From positions 62,001-126,000 of the forward strand of contig JAUNNZ010000001.1 of NCBI GenBank assembly GCA_030537315.1: a stretch of DNA of 64,000 nt, written 5' to 3'. Positions 25,441 to 33,404 of this stretch are shown in pieces. Numbering within the stretch: the stretch's first letter is position 1; the number at the start of each line of letters is the position of its first letter. The notes beneath the pieces were generated by a model. It ran no database searches. It saw only the letters and a list, made by a program, of their open reading frames with translations, and had not been told where the DNA came from. Position numbers and translations under genes: made by a program. The DNA comes from Bacteroidia bacterium (GTDB lineage: Bacteria > Bacteroidota > Bacteroidia > Bacteroidales > UBA932).

Positions 25441-27653
25441 AACGCTATCTCACAAAGGAATTTCAGGCGCACGAGACGCACTTCATTTTCATAATAGTCC
25501 GGACCGAGAGCCTGAATAGCCGCTTCCACATCGTCTGAAGTGGCTTCCTCACGGAAATAATTGAAGATGTCGTCAACGATGTCTTCGTCAAGATTCTCTT
25601 CTATATAATAGTCGATGTTCAGCTTTGTTCCCGCGGAAACGATCGACTCCATCTCGCCGATGAGTTCCTCCATTTCAAGTCCGCGCGACTCCGCGATGTC
25701 GTCAAGGGACATCCTTCTGTCGATGGCATTGATGATGGCGACCTTGTTGGCTGACTTGTTAGGTGTCGACTTGAGCACGAAGTCATCCGGACGCTCGATT
25801 TCGTTCTCCTCGACGTACTTCTTTATAAGCTTCACGAACTCCTCGCCGAATTTCTTCGCCTTGCCCTCTCCCACACCCTGGCAATTCTTCAGTTCATCTA
25901 TCGTAATAGGATACATTATCGCCATATCGTCCAATGACGGATCGCCGAATATGATCCACGGCTGAAGCTTGAGTTTCTTGGAAAGATCCTTGCGAAGATC
26001 CTTGAGCATGGCCAGAAGGGCCGGATCGCCGCTGCCGCCGGCCTTCATTGCCGCAGCCGCGGCTGCAGACTCTTCGTCTTCCTCATCGTCCATGTCGGCT
26101 CCGCCGGAGAAGACACGGTCTTCGACAAGCCGGAGTTCCCACGGATTCTTGTAGAATTCACGCCCCTGGTCGGTGACGTAAATGAGTCCGTATGTTTCGA
26201 TTTCCTTCCCGAGCAAGTGGGCGGTCAGACCCTGATGCATGATTGTGCACCAGAACTTTTCGGAATGGTCAGTGCCCGAGCCGAAGAGTTCGAGCTTGTC
26301 ATGCTTGTATGACTTGATAAGGGCGTTGGATGTACCTGTGAGAATATTCGCCAGATGATCTATCTTGAAATGTTCCGGAAGGGATTCGATGAGCTCGATC
26401 ACGAGTTTCATCTCCTCGCGCCCGTCGAAAGTCTGCTTCGGATGGATGCAGTTGTCGCAGCAGCTGCAATCCGGCTCGTTGTAGTCCTCACCGAAATAGT
26501 TCAGGAGAAGCTTGCGGCGGCACTGGCTCGACTCGGCGTATGCGACAACCTCCGAGAGAAGCTGGCGGTTGATCTCCTGCTCGGCCACAGGCTTGCCCTG
26601 CATGAATTTCTCCAGCTTCTGTATATCCTTGTAGCTGTAGTACGCTATGCAGAGGCCTTCCTTGCCGTCACGGCCCGCACGGCCGGTCTCCTGATAATAA
26701 CTTTCTATGCTCTTCGGGATGTCATAATGGATGACGAAACGCACATCCGGCTTGTCTATGCCCATACCGAAGGCGATGGTGGCGACGATGACGTTCACTT
26801 CCTCCATCAGGAACGCGTCCTGGTTGTCGGCCCTGGTCTTGGCGTCGAGGCCTGCGTGATAAGGCAGGGCCTTGATGCCGTTTATGCTGAGCAGTTCGGC
26901 CATTTCCTCAACCTTCTTGCGGCTGAGACAGTAGATGATTCCCGACTTGCCGGGATTCTGACGGATGAATTTGATGATGTCCTTTTCCGGGTCAACCTTG
27001 TCCCTTACTTCGTAATAGAGGTTAGGACGGTTGAACGATGACTTGAACACCGCCGCGCCCGGGATGCCGAGGTTCTTGAGGATATCGCTCTGAACCTTCG
27101 GCGTCGCGGTGGCGGTCAGCGCTATTATCGGCGCGCGGCCGATCTGCTCGACGAGGGTGCGTATCCTCCGGTATTCCGGACGGAAATCGTGGCCCCATTC
27201 GGAAATGCAATGGGCCTCGTCTATGGCGTAGAAGGAGATTTTGACCTCCTTCAGAAGAGCCACGTTCTCTTCTTTGGTAAGAGACTCGGGAGCTACATAA
27301 AGTATCTTGGTCTTGCCGGAAAGGAGGTCTTCCCGCACCTCGTCTATCTGCTGCCGCGAAAGTGACGAATTGAGAAAATGCGCCACGCTTTCCGTTCCGG
27401 CTTCGAATCCCCTCAGCAGATCGACCTGATTCTTCATCAGGGCGATGAGCGGGGATATGACTATCGCCGTACCCTCCATCACGAGGGCAGGAAGCTGGTA
27501 GCAGAGGGATTTGCCGCCGCCGGTAGGCATAAGCACGAAAGCATCACCACCTGAAATCAGGTGGTTGATGATGTTTTCCTGGTCAGCCTTGAAAGCGTCG
27601 TATCCGAAGAACTCCTTTAGGGTTTTGTGGATCAGCGCCGAGTCTGGTTTCAT
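25437..27653 (-). CDS. recQ: ATP-dependent DNA helicase RecQ
   Basis: RecQ is a 3'-to-5' helicase of recombination and fork repair. Motif I is 'MPTGGGKS' (42-49), motif II is DEAH in 'AIDEAHCISEWGHDF', and 'FGMGIDKPDVRFVIHYD' with 'YYQETGRAGRDG' form motifs V and VI. The RecQ-C-terminal zinc site uses cysteines in 'SQCRRKLL' and 'DCSCCDNC'. An HRDC-like domain lies near the end, preceded by an acidic/Ala linker ('DDEEDEESAAAAAA'). ATG 27653 (MKPDSAL) is the likely start, giving 738 aa. Confidence 0.96.
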   Translation of the reverse strand: MKPDSALIHKTLKEFFGYDAFKADQENIINHLISGGDAFVLMPTGGGKSLCYQLPALVMEGTAIVISPLIALMKNQVDLLRGFEAGTESVAHFLNSSLSRQQIDEVREDLLSGKTKILYVAPESLTKEENVALLKEVKISFYAIDEAHCISEWGHDFRPEYRRIRTLVEQIGRAPIIALTATATPKVQSDILKNLGIPGAAVFKSSFNRPNLYYEVRDKVDPEKDIIKFIRQNPGKSGIIYCLSRKKVEEMAELLSINGIKALPYHAGLDAKTRADNQDAFLMEEVNVIVATIAFGMGIDKPDVRFVIHYDIPKSIESYYQETGRAGRDGKEGLCIAYYSYKDIQKLEKFMQGKPVAEQEINRQLLSEVVAYAESSQCRRKLLLNYFGEDYNEPDCSCCDNCIHPKQTFDGREEMKLVIELIESLPEHFKIDHLANILTGTSNALIKSYKHDKLELFGSGTDHSEKFWCTIMHQGLTAHLLGKEIETYGLIYVTDQGREFYKNPWELRLVEDRVFSGGADMDDEEDEESAAAAAAMKAGGSGDPALLAMLKDLRKDLSKKLKLQPWIIFGDPSLDDMAIMYPITIDELKNCQGVGEGKAKKFGEEFVKLIKKYVEENEIERPDDFVLKSTPNKSANKVAIINAIDRRMSLDDIAESRGLEMEELIGEMESIVSAGTKLNIDYYIEENLDEDIVDDIFNYFREEATSDDVEAAIQALGPDYYENEVRLVRLKFLCEIAL

Positions 27654-27661
27654 AATTGCGT

Positions 27662-28894
27662 TTAGTCCAAAGTATGAATCGCAAGGCCGGAACGCAGCTT
27701 CGGCTCGAACCACGTGGTCTTAGGAGGCATTATCTTGCCGCTGTCGGCAATATTGATGAGCTGCCTCATTGAAACCGGGTAAAGAGCGAAAGCGACCTTC
27801 ATCTCGCCGCTGTCGACCCTGCGCTGGAGCTCGCCGAGACCGCGGATTCCACCGACAAAGTCGATGCGCTTGTCTGTGCGGAGATCCTTGATTCCTAGAA
27901 TCTTGTCGAGAACGAGATTTGAAAGGATGGTTACGTCAAGGACCCCGATAGGATCGGAGTCGTCGTAGCGGCCCGCCTTAGCCGTAAGGCTATACCATTT
28001 GCCGCCGAGGTACATCGTATAATTGTGAAGTCCTGACGGATGGCAGTCGCCTTCTTTCACCTCGAAATCCTCTTCGAGGGCCTTGAGGAATCCGGCCTCT
28101 GAAAGGCCGTTCAGGTCCTTGACCACGCGGTTGTAGTCAAGAATCTTCAGTTGTGTTTCAGGGAAGCATACAGCCATGAAGTAGTTGTATTCCTCCTCTC
28201 CGGTATGGTTTGGATTATTCTGTCGCTTTTCCGCTCCGACCCTTGCCGCAGCTGCAGTACGATGATGTCCGTCAGCTACATAGAAGGCATCCACCTCGTT
28301 CGTGAAGAGTTCGGTGATGCGGGCGATGGTGGCATCGTCGTCGATGACCCACAGCTCGTGGCCGAAGTTGTTTTCGTCGATGAAACGGAACTCCGAAGGA
28401 CCGGCTATGGTCTTCGCCACGATTCCGTTGAGCTCGTCATTGTCTTTATATGAGAAGAAAACAGGCTCGATGTTGGCATTCTGGATGCGGACGTGGATCA
28501 TTCTGTCATCCTCCTTGTCCTTGCGGGTCAGTTCGTGCTTCTTGATGATGCCCTGGGCATAGTCATCGGTATGTGCGCAAAGTACGAGGCCGTACTGGGT
28601 GCGCTCTCCCATAGTCTGGGAATAAACATAATAGCAAGGCTTGGAATCACGGACCAGCCAGCCCTTGGCCTGCCAGGTCTTGAAATTCTCGACCGCCTTG
28701 TCATAAACCCTCTGATCATGGTCAGGGAGTATAGGGTCAAAGTCGATTTCCGGTTTTGTAATGTGAAGCAGGGACTTCTCACCAGCCATCTGTTTAGCTT
28801 CTTCCGAGTTAAGCACATCATACGGCGGAGCTGCTACCTCCGTCGTGATGTTCTTGGGCGGCCTGATCGCCGCAAAAGGTTTTACACGTACCAT
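27662..28894 (-). CDS. DUF1015 family protein
   Basis: A 410-aa cytosolic protein of the DUF1015 family. It shows the opening 'VRVKPFAAIRP', 'VAAPPYDVLN' and the family hallmark 'YVADGHHRTAAA'. The biochemical role is not known to me. Homologues often lie with serC and serA and are thought to be connected with serine or amino-acid metabolism. Here it is downstream of serA but separated by a terminator and a gap with two hairpins, so it may be regulated independently. recQ follows after 8 nt. Confidence 0.88.
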   Translation of the reverse strand: MVRVKPFAAIRPPKNITTEVAAPPYDVLNSEEAKQMAGEKSLLHITKPEIDFDPILPDHDQRVYDKAVENFKTWQAKGWLVRDSKPCYYVYSQTMGERTQYGLVLCAHTDDYAQGIIKKHELTRKDKEDDRMIHVRIQNANIEPVFFSYKDNDELNGIVAKTIAGPSEFRFIDENNFGHELWVIDDDATIARITELFTNEVDAFYVADGHHRTAAAARVGAEKRQNNPNHTGEEEYNYFMAVCFPETQLKILDYNRVVKDLNGLSEAGFLKALEEDFEVKEGDCHPSGLHNYTMYLGGKWYSLTAKAGRYDDSDPIGVLDVTILSNLVLDKILGIKDLRTDKRIDFVGGIRGLGELQRRVDSGEMKVAFALYPVSMRQLINIADSGKIMPPKTTWFEPKLRSGLAIHTLD

Positions 28895-28987
28895 AAGAGT
28901 TTCTAAAAAATCTATTAACTAATTTACGGCTTTTTCTCGATATAACAAAAAAATGTTTAGCGCATTCGTGGGCCGCCTAAGAATGTG

Positions 28988-28999
28988 CAAATATATTTG
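28988..28999. promoter_or_regulatory. Palindromic TATATTTG promoter candidate upstream of DUF1015
   Basis: CAAATATATTTG supplies a TAnnTTTG match on both strands. On the minus strand it would give a leader of about 90 nt for DUF1015. No -33 match was found. Confidence 0.35.
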
Positions 29000-29023
29000 G
29001 GGCCGACCTGTGCTATGGCCATC

Positions 29024-29050
29024 TGCGACAAAATAGCCAGCTTTGTCGCA
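29024..29050. repeat. Perfect hairpin, GTCGCA half-sites (9-bp stem)
   Basis: TGCGACAAA (29024-29032) and TTTGTCGCA (29042-29050) are exact complements around a 9-nt loop. The half-site is nearly the same as that of the next hairpin. Confidence 0.7.
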
Positions 29051-29068
29051 AAATCTCTTAATCTTACC

Positions 29069-29105
29069 GTAATTGCGACGAAATCTTTGTTTTCGTCGCA
29101 ATTAC
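29069..29105. repeat. Perfect hairpin, GTCGCAATTAC half-sites (15-bp stem)
   Basis: GTAATTGCGACGAAA (29069-29083) and its exact complement (29091-29105) surround the 7-nt loop TCTTTGT. No T-run follows on either strand, so it is not a typical terminator. Confidence 0.75.
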
Positions 29106-29236
29106 CAACGCCCGATTTCGCCAACCCAGTCTCTATTGTCTTGCTGTCTTTCACCAGCACTCTTTCCGGCAATACCAATTTCTCTTTCAACATAGAAGAG
29201 AAACTTGGAATATCGTGCATGAAATTTTCCCGAGCA

Positions 29237-29268
29237 TAAAAAAGCCCCCGACAGCAAAATCGGGGGCT
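29237..29268 (-). terminator. Rho-independent terminator after serC-serA
   Basis: On the minus strand AGCCCCCGA pairs perfectly with TCGGGGGCT (9 bp, 8-nt loop) and six T residues follow. It begins 25 nt after the serA stop. Confidence 0.9.
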
Positions 29269-29292
29269 CATATAAAGACAGCTGATATACTG

Positions 29293-30213
29293 TTATTTGT
29301 TCAGCTGGAAACGGGTGTTGCCGGTGGCGAAGAAATCAACGATCTGACGGGCGGCGGCAAGGCCGGCGTTGATGTTGGCTTCAGAGGTCTGGGCACCCAT
29401 CTTCTTAGGCGTTGCGAAGACGCGGAGACCGAACTTCTCCTGGAGGGCGGCGAGGTTGTCCGGAGCGACGTCGGTGACGTACTTGAGGTCCGGGCGCTCC
29501 TCGAGAGCCTTCTCGAGACCGGCCTCGTCGATGACCTCCTTGCGGGCGGTATTGACGAGAGTGGCACCCTTTGGCATCTTCATAAGAAGATCGTAGCCGA
29601 TTGAACCGATGGTCTCAGGAGTTGCAGGGATATGTATTGAAACATAGTCTGAAGTGCCATAGAGGTCTGCGAGGTCTTTTGCAGGCTCTGCGCCTCCGGC
29701 AACGATCTGCTCCGGCTTGAGGAACGGATCGATGGCCTTCACCTTCATTCCGAGAGCGGCGGCCTTGGCGCCTACCAGACGGCCGACGTTGCCGAATGCC
29801 TGGATGCCGAGGGTCTTGCCCTGTACTTCTGAACCGGTGGCAGGGGTGAACTGGGTGCGGGCCATGAAGATCATCATGGCGACTGCGAGTTCAGCGACTG
29901 CGTTTGAGTTCTGGCCCGGGGTGTTCATTGCGACCACATTGTGGGCGGTGCAGGCTGCAAGGTCGAGGTTGTCGAAGCCGGCTCCGGCGCGAACGACGAT
30001 CTTGAGATTCTTTGCCGCCTCCACAACTTCTGCGGTAACCTTGTCGGAACGGACGATGAGTGCATCGGCGTCTGCGACGGCAGCCACGAAGTCTGACTGC
30101 TCTGCATATTTCTCGAGGAGTGCGAACTCGTGGCCCGCTTCCTCAACTATCTTCTTGATGCCTGCCACTGCGACTGCAGCAAAAGGCTTCTGTGTTGCAA
30201 CAAGTACTTTCAT
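29293..30213 (-). CDS. serA: D-3-phosphoglycerate dehydrogenase, short lysine-type
   Basis: SerA oxidises 3-phosphoglycerate to 3-phosphohydroxypyruvate with NAD, the first step of serine synthesis. At 306 aa it has the substrate and nucleotide domains ('GNVGRLVGAKAA') but no C-terminal ACT regulatory domain, so the usual serine feedback through ACT is not expected. The catalytic His normally found in 'PHxGAxT' is absent; the sequence reads 'TPKKMGAQT', with Lys270-Lys271. This matches the type III lysine form of the enzyme described in Entamoeba and Bacteroides relatives. It starts 1 nt after the serC stop. Confidence 0.95.
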   Translation of the reverse strand: MKVLVATQKPFAAVAVAGIKKIVEEAGHEFALLEKYAEQSDFVAAVADADALIVRSDKVTAEVVEAAKNLKIVVRAGAGFDNLDLAACTAHNVVAMNTPGQNSNAVAELAVAMMIFMARTQFTPATGSEVQGKTLGIQAFGNVGRLVGAKAAALGMKVKAIDPFLKPEQIVAGGAEPAKDLADLYGTSDYVSIHIPATPETIGSIGYDLLMKMPKGATLVNTARKEVIDEAGLEKALEERPDLKYVTDVAPDNLAALQEKFGLRVFATPKKMGAQTSEANINAGLAAARQIVDFFATGNTRFQLNK

Positions 30214-30214
30214 C

Positions 30215-31288
30215 TTATTTGTGAAGTTTTTCGAATTCCTGCATGCAGGCTACGAGAGCCTCGACGTCTTCCTGGGTGCAGGCGTTGTAGAGAGATGCGC
30301 GGAATCCGCCGACTGAACGGTGACCCTTGATACCAACCATACCGGCGGCCTTTGCGAACGCCATGAATTCATCCTGGAGATCCTCCTTGCCCGGAGCCAT
30401 CACGAAGCAGACGTTCATGATTGAACGGTCTTCCTTGACAGCGGTGCCTACGAACATTGAGTTGCGGTCGATTTCGTTATAGAGGGTTTCGGCCTTCTTG
30501 ACATTGATCTTGTTCATTGCCTCGACACCGCCGAGATCCTTGATCCACTGGAGCACTTCGTGCATTACGAAGATATTGAATACAGGAGGGGTGTTGAACA
30601 TTGAGAGCTTGTCGATATGGGTCCTGTAGTCAAGCATTGTAGGGATATAGTGGCTGACCTTTCCGAGGGCGTCCTTCTTGATGATTGCGAAGATCACGCC
30701 TGCAGGGCCTACGTTCTTCTGTGCGCCACCATAGATCATAGTGTACTTTGACACGTCAACGGGACGGCTCATGATGTCTGAAGACATATCTGCGATAAGA
30801 GGAATTGGGCAATCAATATCCTCCTTGAGCTCGGTGCCGTAAATGGTGTTGTTGGTGGTGATATGGAGATAATCCGCATCAGCAGGGATCTCGTATCCCT
30901 TAGGGATGTAGTTGTAGTTCTTGTCTGAAGAGCTTGCGATTTCAACGGCGTTGCCGAGACCCTTGGCTTCCTTGAAAGCCTTGTGAGCCCAGACACCTGT
31001 ATCAACATATGCAGCCTTCTTCTCGAGGAAGTTCATCGGGACATAGAGGAACTCGAGGCTTGCGCCACCGCCGAGGAATACAATCTCATAGTCTTCCGGA
31101 ATGTTGAGAAGTTCACGCCAGAGAGCTCTGGTGTCGTCCATTATTGCATCCCACTCCTTTGTACGGTGGGAGATTGAGAGGACAGATACGCCTGTACCGG
31201 CGAAATCCTTGATAGCTTCAACGGCCTTGTCGTAAACAACCTGAGGAAGGAGGCAAGGGCCTGCATTGAAAACGTGTTTCTTGCTCAT
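30215..31288 (-). CDS. serC: Phosphoserine aminotransferase
   Basis: SerC converts 3-phosphohydroxypyruvate and glutamate to phosphoserine and 2-oxoglutarate; it can also act in pyridoxal phosphate synthesis. The N-terminal 'FNAGPCLLP', 'ISHRTKEW', the substrate region '[10 protein letters not shown]', the PLP lysine in '[12 protein letters not shown]' and the C-terminal '[14 protein letters not shown]' are family signatures. The 357-aa length is normal. It is directly followed by serA. No clear -7 element was found in the 34-nt gap upstream, so it may be read through from the yigZ-like gene. Confidence 0.97.
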   Translation of the reverse strand: MSKKHVFNAGPCLLPQVVYDKAVEAIKDFAGTGVSVLSISHRTKEWDAIMDDTRALWRELLNIPEDYEIVFLGGGASLEFLYVPMNFLEKKAAYVDTGVWAHKAFKEAKGLGNAVEIASSSDKNYNYIPKGYEIPADADYLHITTNNTIYGTELKEDIDCPIPLIADMSSDIMSRPVDVSKYTMIYGGAQKNVGPAGVIFAIIKKDALGKVSHYIPTMLDYRTHIDKLSMFNTPPVFNIFVMHEVLQWIKDLGGVEAMNKINVKKAETLYNEIDRNSMFVGTAVKEDRSIMNVCFVMAPGKEDLQDEFMAFAKAAGMVGIKGHRSVGGFRASLYNACTQEDVEALVACMQEFEKLHK

Positions 31289-31322
31289 AACAATATTATT
31301 TTCGGTAATACACTAACTTCTG

Positions 31323-31925
31323 CTATAATGCGACCTTAAAGGTAACTATTTTTTCAATCCTTTCCAAGAAATCAGCCTCAAGACTTCTGCGGACCCTCAG
31401 TTCCAAGCTGCACTCCGTCCCGAAATCCTGCGCTCTCTGAGGCAGGTCCAGATCCTTCACGACCTTCATCACAGATTGCATCTGAGAATAGTCAAAGCCT
31501 ATTCTGTACCACGATCCCGCAATTTTCTGCACCTGTTTCGCATTCGCTATCGCATCTGCCGTGGAGGTCTTGTACGCGCGGATGAGTCCCGGAATGCCAA
31601 GCTTGATGCCGCCGAAATACCTGACCACCACGACAAGGACATCACTCAGCCCGGCGGAATCTATCTGACCGAGAATCGGACGCCCGGCAGAGCCGGAAGG
31701 CTCGCCGTCGTCATTGGCCCGCCAGCTTCCTCCATCAAGACCCAATCGGTAGGCATAACAATGGTGGCGCGCGTCGTGGTACTCCTTTTTAAGGCCGGCA
31801 ACGATCTCCTTCACCTCATCTTCGGTCTCCACAGGATACGCAAGCGCTATGAAGCGGCTGCCGTTATCCTTGAACAGACCCTCTGCGGGGGCGGAAATCG
31901 ACATATATGTATCATTCGTGCACAT
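31323..31925 (-). CDS. YigZ/IMPACT family protein
   Basis: The 200-aa product belongs to the IMPACT/YigZ (UPF0029) family. The N-terminal domain contains the signature 'DDGEPSGSAGRPIL' and 'VVVVRYFGGIKLG', followed by a small ferredoxin-like C-terminal domain. Family members are linked to translation control or nucleic acid binding; the bacterial function is unsettled. An N-terminal ATG at 31925 is used; a second Met lies seven codons later. It is divergent from the pRiA4b ORF-3-like gene. Confidence 0.88.
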   Translation of the reverse strand: MCTNDTYMSISAPAEGLFKDNGSRFIALAYPVETEDEVKEIVAGLKKEYHDARHHCYAYRLGLDGGSWRANDDGEPSGSAGRPILGQIDSAGLSDVLVVVVRYFGGIKLGIPGLIRAYKTSTADAIANAKQVQKIAGSWYRIGFDYSQMQSVMKVVKDLDLPQRAQDFGTECSLELRVRRSLEADFLERIEKIVTFKVAL

Positions 31926-31952
31926 TGGAAATCAAAATTAGGGAAAATATAG

Positions 31953-31960
31953 TATCTTCG
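31953..31960 (+). promoter_or_regulatory. Promoter -7 element for the ORF-3-like gene
   Basis: TATCTTCG, a one-base variant of TAnnTTTG, ends 4 nt before the ATG at 31965. A transcript from it would be practically leaderless. Confidence 0.45.
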
Positions 31961-31964
31961 CAAT

Positions 31965-32522
31965 ATGAATTACAAGTACAGAGTCACGCTTGCCGGCATC
32001 AAAGGCTTTTACAGGCTATATCTTGTAGGCGGAACAAACTCCCTCTACACATTCCACAAGCAGCTGCAGTCGGACCTCGAGTTCCCTGCAGACCAGCCCA
32101 TCCTCTTCAAGGCTCTCGACGCAGACGGAGGGGTGGTGGCCCGCTACGCTCTGGTTGACCTTGGAGCAGGTACTGTCGACAAGGTCAAAATCGCCGACGC
32201 CATCAAGGCAGGCGCCAAGAGTTTCGTGTATTTCTACGACATCACCGCCAAAAAGAGCGTGATCGTCACTCTCGAAGAGGAATGCGCCGATCCTTGCACC
32301 GGACCGACCCTGCTTGAGACCAAAGGTCCTATCCCTCTTGAATTCGAAAACGGTTACGTCGCCTTCGAGGACCTCCCTGAAGAACACCGCCATCTGCCAG
32401 GAGAGAAACATCACTGTGAAGGAGATGAGGATGAAGATGATGACGATGAAGAGGACGAAGATGACGAGGATGAGGACGAAGAAGACGAAGAACTTATATA
32501 CGACGAAAATGAGGACGCTTGA
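31965..32522 (+). CDS. pRiA4b ORF-3 / TnpR-like family protein with acidic tail
   Basis: The 185-aa protein has a compact alpha+beta domain of about 140 residues resembling the pRiA4b ORF-3 family (also annotated as IS1096 TnpR-like), with 'YRLYLVGGTNSLYTFHKQL' and 'SFVYFYD' as visible features. The last 35 or so residues are almost only Asp and Glu, encoded by a run of GAY/GAR codons (about 32424-32520). The function is unknown. The TnpR name is historical; there is no transposase or insertion-sequence end nearby. The gene has its own promoter element and terminator, so it is a single unit. Confidence 0.8.
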   Translation: MNYKYRVTLAGIKGFYRLYLVGGTNSLYTFHKQLQSDLEFPADQPILFKALDADGGVVARYALVDLGAGTVDKVKIADAIKAGAKSFVYFYDITAKKSVIVTLEEECADPCTGPTLLETKGPIPLEFENGYVAFEDLPEEHRHLPGEKHHCEGDEDEDDDDEEDEDDEDEDEEDEELIYDENEDA

Positions 32523-32540
32523 GAAAGCGCCCTCATTTTT
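32511..32540 (+). terminator. Terminator overlapping the stop codon of the ORF-3-like gene
   Basis: GAGGACGCTT pairs with AAGCGCCCTC (one mismatch in ten) across a GAGA loop, followed by ATTTTTCTTT. The upstream arm is inside the last codons and the TGA is at the stem-loop junction. Confidence 0.75.
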
Positions 32541-32558
32541 CTTTATGGGAATTCCGAA

Positions 32559-33377
32559 TTATTTCTTGACTTCCTCAGCCGGCTTCTCGACGAATTTGCC
32601 GACCTTGTCGAGGGTCACGTCGAAGATAAGGGTTGAGTTAGGCTGGATAGCCTGGTTGCCCTGCTCGCCGTATGCAATGTTTGAAGGGATGAAGAGCTGG
32701 GCCTTGCCGCCTTCGCCGATGAGCTGGAGACCTTCGCTCCAACCAGGGATGACGCGGTTGAGAGGGAATGAAACTGACTCTCCGTCCTCTTGTGTCTGGT
32801 CAAATACGGTGCCGTCGATAAGCTTTCCTACATAGTGTACCCAAACGGTGTCGGTGAGTGCAGGCTTGACATCATTGCCCGGCTCGAGGATAATGTACTG
32901 GAGGCCGCTCTCAGTTGTCTGGACGCCGTCCTTCTTTGCATTGGCAGCAAGGAACTTCTCACCTGCTTCCTTGTTCTGGAAGGCCACGAGGTTGTGACGC
33001 TTCTGGAGGAACTTGTTGAAGAGGTCGTTCATTGTGTTAGGGTCGATCTTGAACTGCTTGGTGAAGTTCTCGTCACGGGTGTCACCCTTTGAAGCGACAA
33101 AATCCTTCATACCCTTGACAACCTGTGAGTAGTTGATGTTCTCACCGAAGTCATAACCCTTGATGAAGCTTCCGAAGTTGATGCCGAGGAGGTAGCTGAC
33201 TGAGTCGATCTCGGCCTTTGATGATTTGAAGTCGGCTGCGGTAAGAGCCTTTGGAGCCGCTGCGGTTTCGTCAACGGCCTGTGCTGCCTCTGCGACAGCA
33301 TCTTCGCCCGCCTTCGGGGTGCAGGCGACTACTGCGAGACCGAGAAGGAGTGCTGAAAAAAGTTTGTTTGTTTTCAT
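32559..33377 (-). CDS. FKBP-type peptidyl-prolyl isomerase lipoprotein
   Basis: This 272-aa lipoprotein (lipobox 'AVVAC', Cys19) assists folding of periplasmic or outer-membrane proteins. After an Ala/Glu-rich linker there is a helical dimerisation domain of the FkpA/Mip kind ('VSYLLGINFG...'), then an FKBP domain with 'VWVHYVGKLIDGTVFDQT', 'FPLNRVIPGWSEGLQ' and 'YGEQG'. The active-site Tyr, Asp, Ile and Trp positions are retained. It lies 27 nt after the ROK kinase on the same strand. Confidence 0.93.
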   Translation of the reverse strand: MKTNKLFSALLLGLAVVACTPKAGEDAVAEAAQAVDETAAAPKALTAADFKSSKAEIDSVSYLLGINFGSFIKGYDFGENINYSQVVKGMKDFVASKGDTRDENFTKQFKIDPNTMNDLFNKFLQKRHNLVAFQNKEAGEKFLAANAKKDGVQTTESGLQYIILEPGNDVKPALTDTVWVHYVGKLIDGTVFDQTQEDGESVSFPLNRVIPGWSEGLQLIGEGGKAQLFIPSNIAYGEQGNQAIQPNSTLIFDVTLDKVGKFVEKPAEEVKK

Positions 33378-33404
33378 TATTGTTGGATTTTGAAAAATAT
33401 GCAG

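Larger units (their letters stand above)
28895..29236. other. Intergenic gap between DUF1015 and the serA terminator
   Basis: This 0.34-kb stretch has no convincing gene. It holds a palindromic CAAATATATTTG (28988-28999) that gives a -7-type TATATTTG on both strands, and two perfect hairpins. The open frames here (60, 84 and 104 codons) overlap each other on both strands and read through the hairpins, so I do not regard them as genes. Confidence 0.6.

Noticed and set aside
28957..29271. A 104-codon minus-strand frame (and overlapping 60- and 84-codon frames) in the gap upstream of DUF1015
   Set aside because: They overlap on both strands, run through two perfect hairpins and the serA terminator, and show no domain. 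The repeated peptide pieces come from the palindromes.
31965..32522. TnpR-like name suggesting an insertion sequence
   Set aside because: No transposase, terminal inverted repeats or target duplication is visible; the family name is historical and the gene has its own promoter and terminator.
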